A stretch of DNA of 64,000 nucleotides from Gemmatimonadales bacterium (GTDB lineage: Bacteria; Gemmatimonadota; Gemmatimonadetes; Gemmatimonadales; GWC2-71-9), in the NCBI GenBank assembly GCA_036265815.1, contig DATAOI010000028.1, positions 46,681-110,680 of the forward strand, written 5' to 3'. The translations under genes and the position numbers were made by a program. Below are positions 42,845 to 51,859 of the stretch, piece by piece. Below the pieces are notes generated by a model. That model saw nothing but the letters and a program-made list of their open reading frames with translations, was not told the DNA's origin and made no database searches. Positions within the stretch are counted from its first letter, which is position 1, and the number at the start of each line of letters is the position of its first letter.

Positions 42845-44347
42845 ATGTCAGGCTCGAATTATGAAGCGGAGCAGCCCGCGGCTGAGATCCGTGCTCCACT
42901 GATCTCCCGCACTACCCGTGCCGAGTGGATCGCGACAGGGATATTCGCCGCACTGTCGACCTACCTGGTCGTGGTGCTCCTTCTCGGAGCGACAGTGGGG
43001 GGAGTGTTCTTCGGGCCTGGCCTCGCCTTTCCATTGCTTGCTGTCGTGTGGTTGATCGGCGGCACGGTGGTCCGCCACACCACCGAGCGTGGCATCATAT
43101 CTGTGGACATGCTGTTGAACGTGTCCTTGCTGGCTGGGGTGCTCTTGGTTTGCTCTATCGCCCTCGATCTCGTGGTGTCTGTTTATCTCAATCTCACGCT
43201 GCCCGAAACGGATCAGAGTATCCTCTCCCCTATAGATCGCAACGGAACGATCGAGGAATGGTACCCTAAGCTCTACTTCCCCACGGCCGAGAATTTCCGC
43301 CTGCTCAAACCTGACTTCGATGTCGCAGGTGCCCACTATGGCGACTATTACTTTCCCAGCATGCTACAGTCGCGGACCCTGGTCGATTCGGTATTGTACC
43401 GGCATAGAGTATCGATCCATGTAAACGAGCTCGGGTTTCGCGAACAGAGTGCGATGGACTCGTGTCACATCTTTACCCTGGGCGACTCGTTCACCTTTGG
43501 ATGGGGCGTGACGGAGGGCGCCACCTGGCCGGATCTGCTTGAACGCAAGATGAATACTTGCGTATACAATCTTGGTATCCCAGGGTCCTCTCCCAAGCAG
43601 GAGCTCATGCTGTTGGAGTACCTGCTCTCTCATTTCGATGGGCACCTGCGCATCGGGCGCCTTCTTTGGATGATTTACGAGGGCAACGACCTCGAGGACA
43701 GCTATGCCGAGTGGAATGAGGCTTCCACGCCCAGCACCTTTGCTCGTGCGGTGAGAGGCACGATTCTTATTGATTTCCGAAACCTTGTGCGCGCACTTCG
43801 GGAGGAATCCCTCGCCTTTCGCTTGCGGGTGGGTCAGATCCAGCTCATCAGTCCCGCAAGGCGGCGCCCATACGCATCAGCCTACACCATCGATGGGGTT
43901 AGACTGGTTCGCCCCCTCTTTCACTCACCAACGCATGGCTACCTGCTGCTGTCCCCTGGAGACCTTGAGACCGCTTCGGAGCCCCCCACCTATGTCCTTC
44001 GCCATCCCAATCGTGGGGAGCTCGACAAGACGTTCGCTCGAATGGCTCATCTGAGCGACAGTTTGCATTTCAAGGTAACGGTCGCGATCATACCCACTTC
44101 AGTCCGACTCTACGCGCCATATTTCAAGCTCCTACCCGCCCCCTCAAGCGAACCTCACCTGGTGGACTACTTCCAGAAACTTGCCGAAACGCAGGGCTTC
44201 GACACCATCTCCCTTCTCAAGGGCTTCGAGCCATACGCTGGTACGGAGATGCTGTATTTCCGGGATGACGATCATCTTAACGTTCGGGGAAGTGAGATTG
44301 CGGCACAGCTAATTGCAGAGCATTTGCGCCAAGTGGGATACCAGTGA
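42845..44347 (+). CDS. Membrane-anchored SGNH/GDSL hydrolase-like protein, copy 2
   Basis: 500 residues from ATG 42845, with GTG 42842 just ahead. Membrane helices occupy residues ~30-115, followed by the SGNH fold with FTLGDSFTFGWG (nucleophile Ser near 215) and FRDDDHLNVRG near 475 (catalytic Asp-His). It is paralogous to copy 1 over its whole length. It converges on the DUF5989-like / SxtJ-like / carbamoyltransferase genes, a neighbourhood where such SGNH proteins are commonly found. O-acyl transfer to, or removal from, the glycan is the likely role. Confidence 0.75.
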   Translation: MSGSNYEAEQPAAEIRAPLISRTTRAEWIATGIFAALSTYLVVVLLLGATVGGVFFGPGLAFPLLAVVWLIGGTVVRHTTERGIISVDMLLNVSLLAGVLLVCSIALDLVVSVYLNLTLPETDQSILSPIDRNGTIEEWYPKLYFPTAENFRLLKPDFDVAGAHYGDYYFPSMLQSRTLVDSVLYRHRVSIHVNELGFREQSAMDSCHIFTLGDSFTFGWGVTEGATWPDLLERKMNTCVYNLGIPGSSPKQELMLLEYLLSHFDGHLRIGRLLWMIYEGNDLEDSYAEWNEASTPSTFARAVRGTILIDFRNLVRALREESLAFRLRVGQIQLISPARRRPYASAYTIDGVRLVRPLFHSPTHGYLLLSPGDLETASEPPTYVLRHPNRGELDKTFARMAHLSDSLHFKVTVAIIPTSVRLYAPYFKLLPAPSSEPHLVDYFQKLAETQGFDTISLLKGFEPYAGTEMLYFRDDDHLNVRGSEIAAQLIAEHLRQVGYQ

Positions 44348-44351
44348 GCCT

Positions 44352-44374
44352 TGGGGCGCATCGTCGCAGCCCCA
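44352..44374. terminator. Hairpin between convergent genes
   Basis: TGGGGC / GCCCCA forms a 6-bp stem around an 11-base loop in the 75-bp gap between the SGNH-hydrolase stop and the convergent DUF5989-like stop. It is placed to end transcription from both sides, but it has no T-run. Confidence 0.35.
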
Positions 44375-44422
44375 CGGTCCAGTATCCCACCCCTGACTTC
44401 GGCCGTTCCTCTGGCTCGGTGC

Positions 44423-44581
44423 TCAGAACAGCGTGTAGATGAAGGGGGCGAGCGCTGAACCCTGAGCGATCACCAGCAGAGTGCCGACCAGCAGCATCAT
44501 CACGATCACCGGCAGGAGCCACCACTTCTTGCGCACTCGGAGAAATGCCCAGAGCTCCCTTACCAGACTTGAATGAGGCAT
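44423..44581 (-). CDS. DUF5989-like small membrane protein (SxtK-type)
   Basis: A 52-residue protein: a short amphipathic start (MPHSSLVRELWAFLRVRKKW), one hydrophobic helix (WLLPVIVMMLLVGTLLVIA), and the ending QGSALAPFIYTLF. That ending is the hallmark I associate with DUF5989, the small partner of carbamoyltransferase/SxtJ pairs. It lies 9 bases downstream of the SxtJ-like gene on the same strand. Its role is unknown. In the saxitoxin cluster the corresponding small gene (sxtK) likewise follows sxtI and sxtJ. Confidence 0.82.
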   Translation of the reverse strand: MPHSSLVRELWAFLRVRKKWWLLPVIVMMLLVGTLLVIAQGSALAPFIYTLF

Positions 44582-44590
44582 CGTTCTCTC

Positions 44591-44971
44591 TCAGAATTGA
44601 CGTTTGAGATCGCTGCGCCCGCCCTGCGTTGGATGGCGAGCAATCCACGCCGGACCATCCTTGCGCGGGGCGAGCGGCCGGTGGCCACAGACCTTCAGCA
44701 AGACGCCCATGGGGGTGAGTACCAAGAAATACAAAGCACCCATCACGAGCGGTGTGGTCACCTTGGAGATCGCCTCCGCCGATCGCATCCAGACCCGACG
44801 AATCGACGTCATGCGTCCGGGCACCAGAAGTCCGGCGCTCACAAACGCGCAGCCCATGATGCTGAGCACCACAGCGCTTCGAGAGTGCCCGCGCCAGCTC
44901 GAGACCCCAGCGAGGACGAGGAACGCGGCGCCGACCTCTAGTCCGAATCGGCGCCCGTCCCGTGCGCTCAA
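44591..44971 (-). CDS. SxtJ-family membrane protein
   Basis: 126 residues from TTG 44971, which overlaps the stop of the carbamoyltransferase gene (TTGA); TTG 44995 is possible. The N-terminus DGRRFGLEVGAAFLVL matches SxtJ-type proteins, and three or four hydrophobic helices follow (including VTTPLVMGALYFLVLTPMGVLL). SxtJ has no proven biochemical role but is found next to O-carbamoyltransferases in natural-product and polysaccharide loci. Here it sits between the carbamoyltransferase and the DUF5989-like gene, which supports the name. Confidence 0.75.
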   Translation of the reverse strand: MSARDGRRFGLEVGAAFLVLAGVSSWRGHSRSAVVLSIMGCAFVSAGLLVPGRMTSIRRVWMRSAEAISKVTTPLVMGALYFLVLTPMGVLLKVCGHRPLAPRKDGPAWIARHPTQGGRSDLKRQF

Positions 44972-46794
44972 TCGAGCTGGTACGCCTGTTTCCAATCCGC
45001 CTTCTCCCTGGATTCAGGTTGGGCACTCTTGGCGAGCAGGTAGGGACCGAGAACGAGATGGTCGATGTCGGTCCGCATAAAGCAGCGGTACGCATCCGCC
45101 GGACTGCACACGATCGGCTCACCGCGGACGTTGAACGAGGTGTTGACGAGAACCGCGCATCCGGTGAGGCACTCGAACTCGCGGATGAGATCGTAGTAGT
45201 CCGGATTTGTGTCCCGGCTCACCGTCTGGATCCGGGCCGAGTAGTCGACGTGAGTCACCGCCGGAATGTCGGATCGGACGACGTTGAGCTGGTCGATGCC
45301 CCAGAGCCGACGGTCCCGAGCTGCTACGGGGGCCCGGTGTTCCTCCCGAACTGGGGCAACCAACAGCATATAGGGTGAGGCGCAGTCGAGCTCGAAGTAC
45401 TCAGCGACCCGCTCGCGGAGGACGCTTGGCGCGAATGGCCGGAACCCTTCGCGAAATTTGATTTTGAGATTCATTTGCGCCTGCATGCGAGGGCTCCTCG
45501 GGTCTCCCAGGATGCTCCGGGACCCCAGCGCCCGCGGGCCGAACTCCATTCGACCGTTGAACCAGCCGATTACTTTTCCTTCGGCGAGCAGGCAGGCGAC
45601 GGCTCGAAGGAGATCGCACCGATCAGGTCGCTCGTAGACGGCCCCTTCCGCGTGGAGAGCCTCTTCGATCTCTCGGTCGGGGTACGCTGGGCCCAGGTAG
45701 GCCCCATGCATCGCATCCCCCTGTGGGGAGATGGCACGCGCACCTCCATGGTGCCGATACCAGGCCAGTTGCGCGACACCAAGCGCACCGCCGGCATCAC
45801 CGGCGGCCGGCTGTATCCATAACCGGCGGAACGGACCTTCTCGGAGGAGACGGCCATTGGCGACACAATTGAGAGCCACACCGCCCGCGAGACAAAGATT
45901 TTCCAGTCCGGTCTCTCGGTGCAACGCCCGCGCCATGCGCAGCATGATCTCCTCGCACACCACCTGAATGGAGCGGGCAAGGTCCATCTCACGCTGGGTA
46001 AGGTTGCTATCGGGAGTGCGGGGCGGTCCTCCAAAGAGCTGGTGGAAGGCCTCGCTGGTCATGGTGAGGCCGCCGACATAGTTGAAGTACTTCTGATTCA
46101 GGCTGAACGACCCATCGTCCTTGAGATCCACCAATTCCCGGTAGATGAGGTCAACGTATTTCGGTTCGCCGTAGGGGGCCAGCCCCATGACCTTGTATTC
46201 ACCGGAGTTCACCCGGAATCCAGTGTAGTAGGTGAACGCGGAGTAGAGGAGTCCGAGAGAGTCAGGCCACTGCAGCTCCCGACTGAGCTGGAGATCACTC
46301 CCCCGTCCGATGCCAAAGCTCGCTGTGGCCCACTCACCTACCCCGTCGACCGTGAGAATCGCCGCCTCCTGAAAGGGAGACGGGAAGAAGGCGCTGGCCG
46401 CGTGAGACTCGTGGTGCTCGGCGTAAAGGAGCTCGCCAGCGTACCCCAGCTCTTCGCGCAGTCGCCGATCAGTGAAAAGCTTCTCCCGGATCCAAACGGG
46501 TCCCGCCTTCAGGAAGGAGCTAAAGCCTCTCGGAGCGATAGCGAGATAGGTCTCCAGAATGCGCTCAAATTTGAGCAGGGGCTTGTCGTAGAATCCGATC
46601 GAGGCCAGATCCCCAACCGAAACGCCACCTTCCTTCAAGCAGTACTCGACCGCTCGATGCGGAAAGCTCGCGTCGCCTTTTAACCTGCTGAATCGCTCTT
46701 CCTGCGCAGCGGCGAGGATTTCACCATTTCGCAGAAGGCAGGCGGCACTGTCGTGGTAGAACGCCGAAATGCCCAACACGTATGTATCTGCCAT
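44968..46794 (-). CDS. O-carbamoyltransferase (NodU/CmcH/SxtI family)
   Basis: A 608-residue protein of full length for the family. The N-terminal Kae1-like domain shows GISAFYHDSAACLL (His14), the metal-binding HHESHAASAF (~127-136), TVDGVGEWAT (Asp150) and GGVALNCVANG. The C-terminal YrdC-like domain shows the typical NGRMEFGPRALGSRSILGDP and NTSFNVRGEPIVCSPADA. These enzymes carry a carbamoyl group from carbamoyl phosphate via carbamoyl-AMP to a hydroxyl of an acceptor. Because it lies inside a polysaccharide locus, the acceptor is probably a sugar of the repeat unit, as for NodU and Nod factors. Confidence 0.88.
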   Translation of the reverse strand: MADTYVLGISAFYHDSAACLLRNGEILAAAQEERFSRLKGDASFPHRAVEYCLKEGGVSVGDLASIGFYDKPLLKFERILETYLAIAPRGFSSFLKAGPVWIREKLFTDRRLREELGYAGELLYAEHHESHAASAFFPSPFQEAAILTVDGVGEWATASFGIGRGSDLQLSRELQWPDSLGLLYSAFTYYTGFRVNSGEYKVMGLAPYGEPKYVDLIYRELVDLKDDGSFSLNQKYFNYVGGLTMTSEAFHQLFGGPPRTPDSNLTQREMDLARSIQVVCEEIMLRMARALHRETGLENLCLAGGVALNCVANGRLLREGPFRRLWIQPAAGDAGGALGVAQLAWYRHHGGARAISPQGDAMHGAYLGPAYPDREIEEALHAEGAVYERPDRCDLLRAVACLLAEGKVIGWFNGRMEFGPRALGSRSILGDPRSPRMQAQMNLKIKFREGFRPFAPSVLRERVAEYFELDCASPYMLLVAPVREEHRAPVAARDRRLWGIDQLNVVRSDIPAVTHVDYSARIQTVSRDTNPDYYDLIREFECLTGCAVLVNTSFNVRGEPIVCSPADAYRCFMRTDIDHLVLGPYLLAKSAQPESREKADWKQAYQLD

Positions 46795-46934
46795 GTGCAG
46801 GGCCTGCTCAATGGAGGAGCTCAGATCACTTCAGAGCTTCGCGATTTCGGTGCTTCAGGAGCGGCACGAGTCGGGGCGAAAGTGAACGGCCGGCGACATC
46901 TGCTCCACTTCGCGCACACTGCCGACGCACATTT

Positions 46935-48425
46935 CTACGAAGCGCCTTTGCCAGAGATGACGGCGGGAATTGTCCGTGCCAGGATCCACAGATCCAGGAT
47001 CAGCGACCAACGGTCGATGTAGGCCAGGTCGAGCTGAATCCAATCATCGAACGCCACGTCGCTCCGGCCGCTCACTTGCCACAAGCCAGTGATCCCCGGA
47101 AACATGCTGAAACGCCGCATCAACCAAGCCTCTTGAAACCTGCTCACGTCCCGAAGTGGCAGAGGACGGGGTCCCACCAGAGACATGTCGCCACGAAGAA
47201 CGTTCCACAGTTGCGGGAGCTCATCGAGGGAGGTCCGCCGAAGGAACGCCCCGAGGGGAGTAATGCGAGGGTCCATGCGGATCTTGAAGACGGGGCCGTT
47301 GACCTCGTTTAGCTCCTCCAACTGCACCTGCTGGTCCTCGGCACCATCCACCATCGTGCGGAATTTATACATCATGAAGCGCCGGCGGTCCCGTCCGTAG
47401 CGTAGTTGCGCGAAGAACACGGGGCCGGGACTGGTGAGCTTGATTGCCACCCCAATAGCGACCATCAGCGGGCTCAGCACGATAGCAGCTAGGCCAGCGC
47501 CGAACAGATCGATCGCCCGCTTCACCAGCAACCTCGGGCCCTCGGCGGCGGCGGGGACGGACAAGACGGGGCCCGAAGACGAGTACTCCACACGCGGTTC
47601 CCTGCGGGTGTGGGCGAACAAGCTCGCCGAGTACTTGACCGGGACACCGACGCGCTCGCAGATTTGAATGGTCCTCTGGATTTCTGCGTAACGAGACTTG
47701 ACCGGGAGCGCAATCAGCACCTCGTCGAGCTCCTGCCCCATCAGAAAGCGCTCCAACCCGTCGAGCGAGCAGAGCGGGGATATCGAGTTGCCTGGCTCAA
47801 TGTCAGAATCGACGAAACCGAGGAAATTGACCTCACCGTTTCCCTCCGACTTGATGAGTGTGCGGAGCTCCTGGCCGCGAGGCCCTGCTCCTACGATGAG
47901 CAGCGTCCGTGAGGTGCGGCCCAAAGATCCCGTCGTGGAGCGCAGGACCGCCCGCCAGGCGAGCATGAGCCCAGTGCCGAGCGCCAGGAAGGGCAAGAGC
48001 AGGTCGATGTGAAAGGCGCCGGACTTGCTGGTCAACGGGAAAATTACCGCGATCAGGGTCCCGAGCGAGGTGGCGCCGAATACCCGGAGGGCCTCGCTCT
48101 TCCGACTCTTGACATGGACCCAGTCGTATAGCCCCGCCCAGCGACAGCTCAGGTACCAGGAATTGGCAAAGATGACCGCGAGCAGGCAGTTCTTGACGGT
48201 AAGCCGAGCACCGAGGAAGTCATCGAGGCCGGTCGGCAGCCGGCCCAGGTTATCGATTACAAACAGCCCGATCAGCGCCCCCAGCGCAATAACCGTGTCG
48301 TAGCTCCGACAGAGTTTGAGATACAGCCTGACGGCGGCATTTTGGTGCTCAGCGCTCGAGGGCGCGCGTACTCGTTCCGGGGTGGGGACACTCAGCCGCG
48401 GCCTGAGAGGCGGAGAGAGAGTCAT
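46935..48425 (-). CDS. Polyprenyl-phosphate hexose-1-phosphate transferase (WbaP/WcaJ-type initiating enzyme)
   Basis: This 496-residue protein has four or five N-terminal helices (to ~150) and a CoA-binding-like Rossmann domain (LLIVGAGPRGQEL, ~175). The C-terminal bacterial sugar-transferase domain carries KRAIDLFGAGLAAIVLSPLM (membrane re-entrant helix), the basic YKFRTM and catalytic DE in RRTSLDELPQLWNVLRGDMS. VGPRPLP and PGITGLWQVSGRSD complete the phosphoglycosyltransferase signature. It loads the first sugar phosphate onto undecaprenyl phosphate and so starts repeat-unit synthesis. It is transcribed alone, 140 bp upstream of the carbamoyltransferase gene on the same strand. Confidence 0.9.
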   Translation of the reverse strand: MTLSPPLRPRLSVPTPERVRAPSSAEHQNAAVRLYLKLCRSYDTVIALGALIGLFVIDNLGRLPTGLDDFLGARLTVKNCLLAVIFANSWYLSCRWAGLYDWVHVKSRKSEALRVFGATSLGTLIAVIFPLTSKSGAFHIDLLLPFLALGTGLMLAWRAVLRSTTGSLGRTSRTLLIVGAGPRGQELRTLIKSEGNGEVNFLGFVDSDIEPGNSISPLCSLDGLERFLMGQELDEVLIALPVKSRYAEIQRTIQICERVGVPVKYSASLFAHTRREPRVEYSSSGPVLSVPAAAEGPRLLVKRAIDLFGAGLAAIVLSPLMVAIGVAIKLTSPGPVFFAQLRYGRDRRRFMMYKFRTMVDGAEDQQVQLEELNEVNGPVFKIRMDPRITPLGAFLRRTSLDELPQLWNVLRGDMSLVGPRPLPLRDVSRFQEAWLMRRFSMFPGITGLWQVSGRSDVAFDDWIQLDLAYIDRWSLILDLWILARTIPAVISGKGAS

Positions 48426-49043
48426 GACTCATCCCGGCGGTTGTCCCTACCGTTCCGCAGTGAGGCGGCGTCAGCGCGCGCCTGAACTCTCCGTGGAGGC
48501 GAGCACGACAATTGAGCAGGAGGACCAGATCTGGCAGGCGCCCGAGGTCTCATCGAGTCTTCATAAAGAGCTGAATATCCTAGTCAGTGCCCTCCTGCTT
48601 TCAGGGGGCGCCCCATTGTTCAATTGCGCTACGCCCCGACTCGGCGTGCGGCTTGCCCTTCAGCATCACGGACGTTGCAGAACGGAAGGTCTTCGGTGTA
48701 ATTCTGCTGGCCACCACGATTTCTGGAGAAGAAGTTGTTACGGATCCCGTTGGGTAACATGGGCAGCTTTTGCCCAGCCAAGTGGGCCCACACAATACTG
48801 TTGCTTTGCCTCAACGTACGGGGGAGCGCGTCTTATCCACGGCCGCCTCGGCCTATTAGTCACTAAATGCACGTGACGCCATGACTTGCGCCACCTTGAC
48901 CGAGTAGCTAATTGCTGGCCTTAAGCTTGCCACGTAGGCGCGCCGTCGAGTGCGGGTCCCTGCCGGCGTAGCACATCGCCTACATCCTGAGGTCGCGATG
49001 GGGCCGAATACGAAGTCCATCCCCCTGACGTAGAGAGCACCCT
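48426..49043. other. Divergent intergenic region at the end of the polysaccharide locus
   Basis: About 620 bp lie between the WbaP-like start (-) and the LuxR-type gene start (+). The frames present (for example + 48316-48876) look like chance frames. A short hairpin GGCCG-CCT-CGGCC lies at 48841-48853. I found no convincing promoter, although both flanking genes need one here. Confidence 0.4.
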
Positions 49044-50204
49044 GTGGCCGAGGCAGGTCCGTTGAAGCAGACTGGAGCAGCCCATGGACTCCGCAGTCAT
49101 TTCGAGAGCCCGGACCTCGAGCGTCTACGCTCCACGATGCGCTGTCTCACCGTCCAGGGCATATCGGTCAGCCCCTGGCAGTGGTTGCGCAGTGTGCTCC
49201 GGAGCGTTCGAGCGCTGACCGACTCGGATAAGGCTGCGCTGTACTATTGGGCGCCGGGACAGGGGCCGGCGGCGTACGGGGAAGGAGTGAGCCAGGAGGC
49301 CCTCAATGCCTACTTGAAGCGGTTCGCTGCCCTGGATCCCGCCCGCAATCGCGCGCTCGCGTCGGGGCTGGAGGTATGGAGTTCCAGTCAGGTGCTCGAT
49401 CACTGGGAACTGGAGCGAAGCGAATATTACCGCGCCTTCGTGCTTCCCTTCCGGCTCCATGACACGCTCGGCCTCTCGGTCCGCCTACCGGCGCAGCAGG
49501 TGGAGATCTTCATCGGGCTCTACGCCGAGCACCCTAGTGCTCCGACACTGATCCAACGGCGACTGAGCCTGCTCGAGGTGATCCTGCCCACCTTTCGCCT
49601 GGCCGTCCGGGCGCACCTCGCCGGGGACGATTCGCTGGCGCACCTCGCGTCCGTCATCGACGTGACCGGGCAGGCGCTGGTCCTGTTCGACTTGGAGGGG
49701 CGGGAGCTGCGCAACAATCCGGTCATGCGGCGGGTCTTGGCTCAAGACGATCAGCGCGATCTGCTGCAGGGGTACATCCGTCAGGTGGCAGAAGCGGTCA
49801 TCGCCACCTTGCGGCCGGGAGAAGCCGATCCCAAGGACAACCGATCCGACGGGACCCGGCGGGAAGTCGCCACGACGGTGGCCGCCTACCGGCTGCGAGG
49901 GAAGCCGGTCGGACGTAATGCACTCGATCACCCTAGCGCCGTACTGGTCTCCCTCGACCGGGTGGCATTCGAGATCCCGGCGCCCGATTCGCTCCGGGCC
50001 CGCTACGGCTTGACGGTCCGAGAACTCCAGGTGGCCTCGCTGCTGATGCATCGGCTCTCGAACAAGGAGATCGCGCGGATGCTGAGCATCAGCCCCCACA
50101 CCGCCCGCCACCACACCGAGAACGTCCTCACCAAGCTCAAGGTGCGCTCGCGGAAAGCGCTCCGACGCCTGGTTGCCGGGGGGGCACCCGAGCCGGCGAC
50201 CTGA
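49044..50204 (+). CDS. LuxR-family transcriptional regulator with N-terminal sensory region
   Basis: A 386-residue protein from GTG with a GAGAG element upstream. The last ~60 residues form a LuxR-type helix-turn-helix: LTVRELQVASLLMHRLSNKEIARML (start ~322), then SPHTARHHTENVLTKLKVRSR, including the usual Glu/Thr-V positions. The N-terminal ~300 residues are probably a GAF/PAS-like sensor (LVLFDLEGRELRNNPVMRRVL looks PAS-like); the ligand is unknown. It is followed after 81 bp by the RuBisCO-like operon on the same strand, so it is a natural candidate for its regulator. Confidence 0.75.
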   Translation: MAEAGPLKQTGAAHGLRSHFESPDLERLRSTMRCLTVQGISVSPWQWLRSVLRSVRALTDSDKAALYYWAPGQGPAAYGEGVSQEALNAYLKRFAALDPARNRALASGLEVWSSSQVLDHWELERSEYYRAFVLPFRLHDTLGLSVRLPAQQVEIFIGLYAEHPSAPTLIQRRLSLLEVILPTFRLAVRAHLAGDDSLAHLASVIDVTGQALVLFDLEGRELRNNPVMRRVLAQDDQRDLLQGYIRQVAEAVIATLRPGEADPKDNRSDGTRREVATTVAAYRLRGKPVGRNALDHPSAVLVSLDRVAFEIPAPDSLRARYGLTVRELQVASLLMHRLSNKEIARMLSISPHTARHHTENVLTKLKVRSRKALRRLVAGGAPEPAT

Positions 50205-50285
50205 GCACGCCCTCCCGACCGGCACCTTCAGATCGGCACCGAACGACGCTAGAGTCCAGCACCCTGGAGGGAAGGAAGCCCCCAC

Positions 50286-51419
50286 GTGTCTGCGCTCGAG
50301 CGGTCCGGCGCGCTCCGCATTACCTACCGCGTATCGGCGGCCCCGGGAGAGATCGAGTCCCGGGCCGAAGCCCTCCTCCTCGAGCAGACGGTGGAGCTGC
50401 CCCGCTCGGCCATTCGCGATAGGGGGATCGCTCAGCACATTCTCGGCCGGGTCGAGCGCATCGAACCTGACGGCCCGGGCCAGTTTCGGGTCGAGATCGT
50501 CCAGCCCCTCGCCACGACGGCCCACGATCCCGCCCAGTTGCTCAACGTGATATTCGGCAACAGCTCCCTGCAGGCCGACGTAATGCTCGCCGACGTGGCG
50601 CTCCCGGACGAGGCGTCCACCTGGCTACCCGGCCCCCGGCTCGGCATTGCCGGCCTGCGGCGGCTCGCGGACGCGGCGTCCCGACCCCTCGTCGCGACGG
50701 CGCTGAAGCCGATGGGACTCGACCCACGGCAGCTCGCCGGCCTGTGCCGCACGTTCGCCCGCGCCGGGATCGACCTGGTCAAGGACGATCACGGGCTGGC
50801 CGACCATGCTTTCTCGCCGTTCGAAGGCAGAGTCGAGGCGTGCCTCCGGGCGGTGGAAGACACAGCGGCGGAGACCGGCCATCGTGCGCTCTATGTACCG
50901 AACCTCGCGGGGACTCCTGAACGGGTGCTGCGGCAGCTCGAGTTCGCCCGGGCCGCCGGGGCGCCGGCGGTCATGATCTCGCCGATGATCGTGGGGCTTC
51001 CGCTGTTGCATCAACTCGCCAGTGCCGCGGAGGGGCTCCCGATCCTCGCCCATCCGGCGCTAGCCGGTGTGCTGCGCGTCGAGGAACCGGTACTATTCGG
51101 CAAGCTGTTTCGCTGGTACGGTGCGGACGCCGTCATCTTCCCGCACGCGGGCGGCCGGTTCAGCTACAGCCGGGAGACCTGCAGCCGCCTGGCCGGTGCC
51201 CTCAGGGCCCCCAGCCTCCTCGCGCGGCCGGCGTTCCCGATGCCCGCTGGTGGCATCCGACTGGAGCAAGTGCCCGAGCTCCTCACGTTCTACGGCCGGG
51301 ATTGCATCCTGCTGATCGGCGGCAGCCTGTATGAGGCGGGTGACGCACTCTTCGACCGGACCAAAGCCCTGGTGGACGAAGTAGCCAGAGCCGCGTCCGA
51401 AGGACCTGCGGCTGCATGA
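50286..51419 (+). CDS. RuBisCO-like protein (form IV), probable 5-methylthioribulose-1-phosphate isomerase of the MTA-isoprenoid shunt
   Basis: A 377-residue member of the RuBisCO large-subunit fold, shorter than true RuBisCO. ALKPMGLDP (Lys141) corresponds to Lys175. GIDLVKDDHGL (Lys166, Asp167, Asp168) corresponds to the KDDE metal-site segment, with His replacing Glu204. PMPAGGIRL and LIGGSLYEAG match the phosphate-binding SGG and GGG loops. The Glu-to-His change argues against CO2 fixation. In Rhodospirillum rubrum a RuBisCO-like protein isomerises methylthioribulose-1-P to methylthioxylulose-5-P, and a cupin then splits off methanethiol. The cupin and sulfhydrylase genes that follow here point to that pathway. 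GTG start, with GGAGGGAAGGAAG about 8 bases ahead. Confidence 0.8.
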   Translation: MSALERSGALRITYRVSAAPGEIESRAEALLLEQTVELPRSAIRDRGIAQHILGRVERIEPDGPGQFRVEIVQPLATTAHDPAQLLNVIFGNSSLQADVMLADVALPDEASTWLPGPRLGIAGLRRLADAASRPLVATALKPMGLDPRQLAGLCRTFARAGIDLVKDDHGLADHAFSPFEGRVEACLRAVEDTAAETGHRALYVPNLAGTPERVLRQLEFARAAGAPAVMISPMIVGLPLLHQLASAAEGLPILAHPALAGVLRVEEPVLFGKLFRWYGADAVIFPHAGGRFSYSRETCSRLAGALRAPSLLARPAFPMPAGGIRLEQVPELLTFYGRDCILLIGGSLYEAGDALFDRTKALVDEVARAASEGPAAA

Positions 51420-51859
51420 CGATCCATATCAGACAGAGCGACCCGTTCCGCTGGGAAGGAATCGCGGTCTCGTCCTACAAGCCGGGCGGGACGCACTTCG
51501 CCGGCATCACCCGGCAACTCCTGTTCGATGGCGGTGAGCGCCTGGGCTGCCAGCTCCGCTACTTCGAGATCCAGCCCCAGGGATACTCCTCCCTCGAGCG
51601 CCACCAGCACGAACATGCCGTCATGGTGATCCGGGGTGGGGGCAGAGCCCTGGTGGGTGATCGGATCCTGGATCTCGGGGGTCACGACTTGGTCCGGGTG
51701 CCGCCCCTCACCTGGCATCAGTTCCGGGCGACCGGCCCCGAGCCGCTGGGATTCCTCTGCATGGTGGACTGCGCCCGGGACATCCCCGAGCGGCCGGATG
51801 ACGACGCGCTGGCTCAGCTCCGGGCCGACCCCATCATCGCCGAGTTTCTCCGCCTGTGA
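51416..51859 (+). CDS. Single-domain cupin, probable methylthioxylulose-5-phosphate methylsulfurylase
   Basis: A 147-residue one-domain cupin whose ATG overlaps the stop of the RuBisCO-like gene. Metal ligands are visible as HQHEH (His63, His65, His67) and His101 in PPLTWHQF, set in the two cupin motifs G-x5-HxH and P-x-G/H. In the R. rubrum shunt the partner of the RuBisCO-like protein is such a cupin, which releases methanethiol and leaves 1-deoxyxylulose-5-phosphate, the isoprenoid precursor. The position and size fit; the assignment rests on context because cupins are functionally diverse. Confidence 0.68.
   Translation: MTIHIRQSDPFRWEGIAVSSYKPGGTHFAGITRQLLFDGGERLGCQLRYFEIQPQGYSSLERHQHEHAVMVIRGGGRALVGDRILDLGGHDLVRVPPLTWHQFRATGPEPLGFLCMVDCARDIPERPDDDALAQLRADPIIAEFLRL

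Noticed and set aside
48316..48876. 186-codon plus-strand frame starting inside the WbaP-like gene
   Set aside because: No recognisable motif, no ribosome-binding site, and it starts antisense to a secure gene; treated as intergenic.
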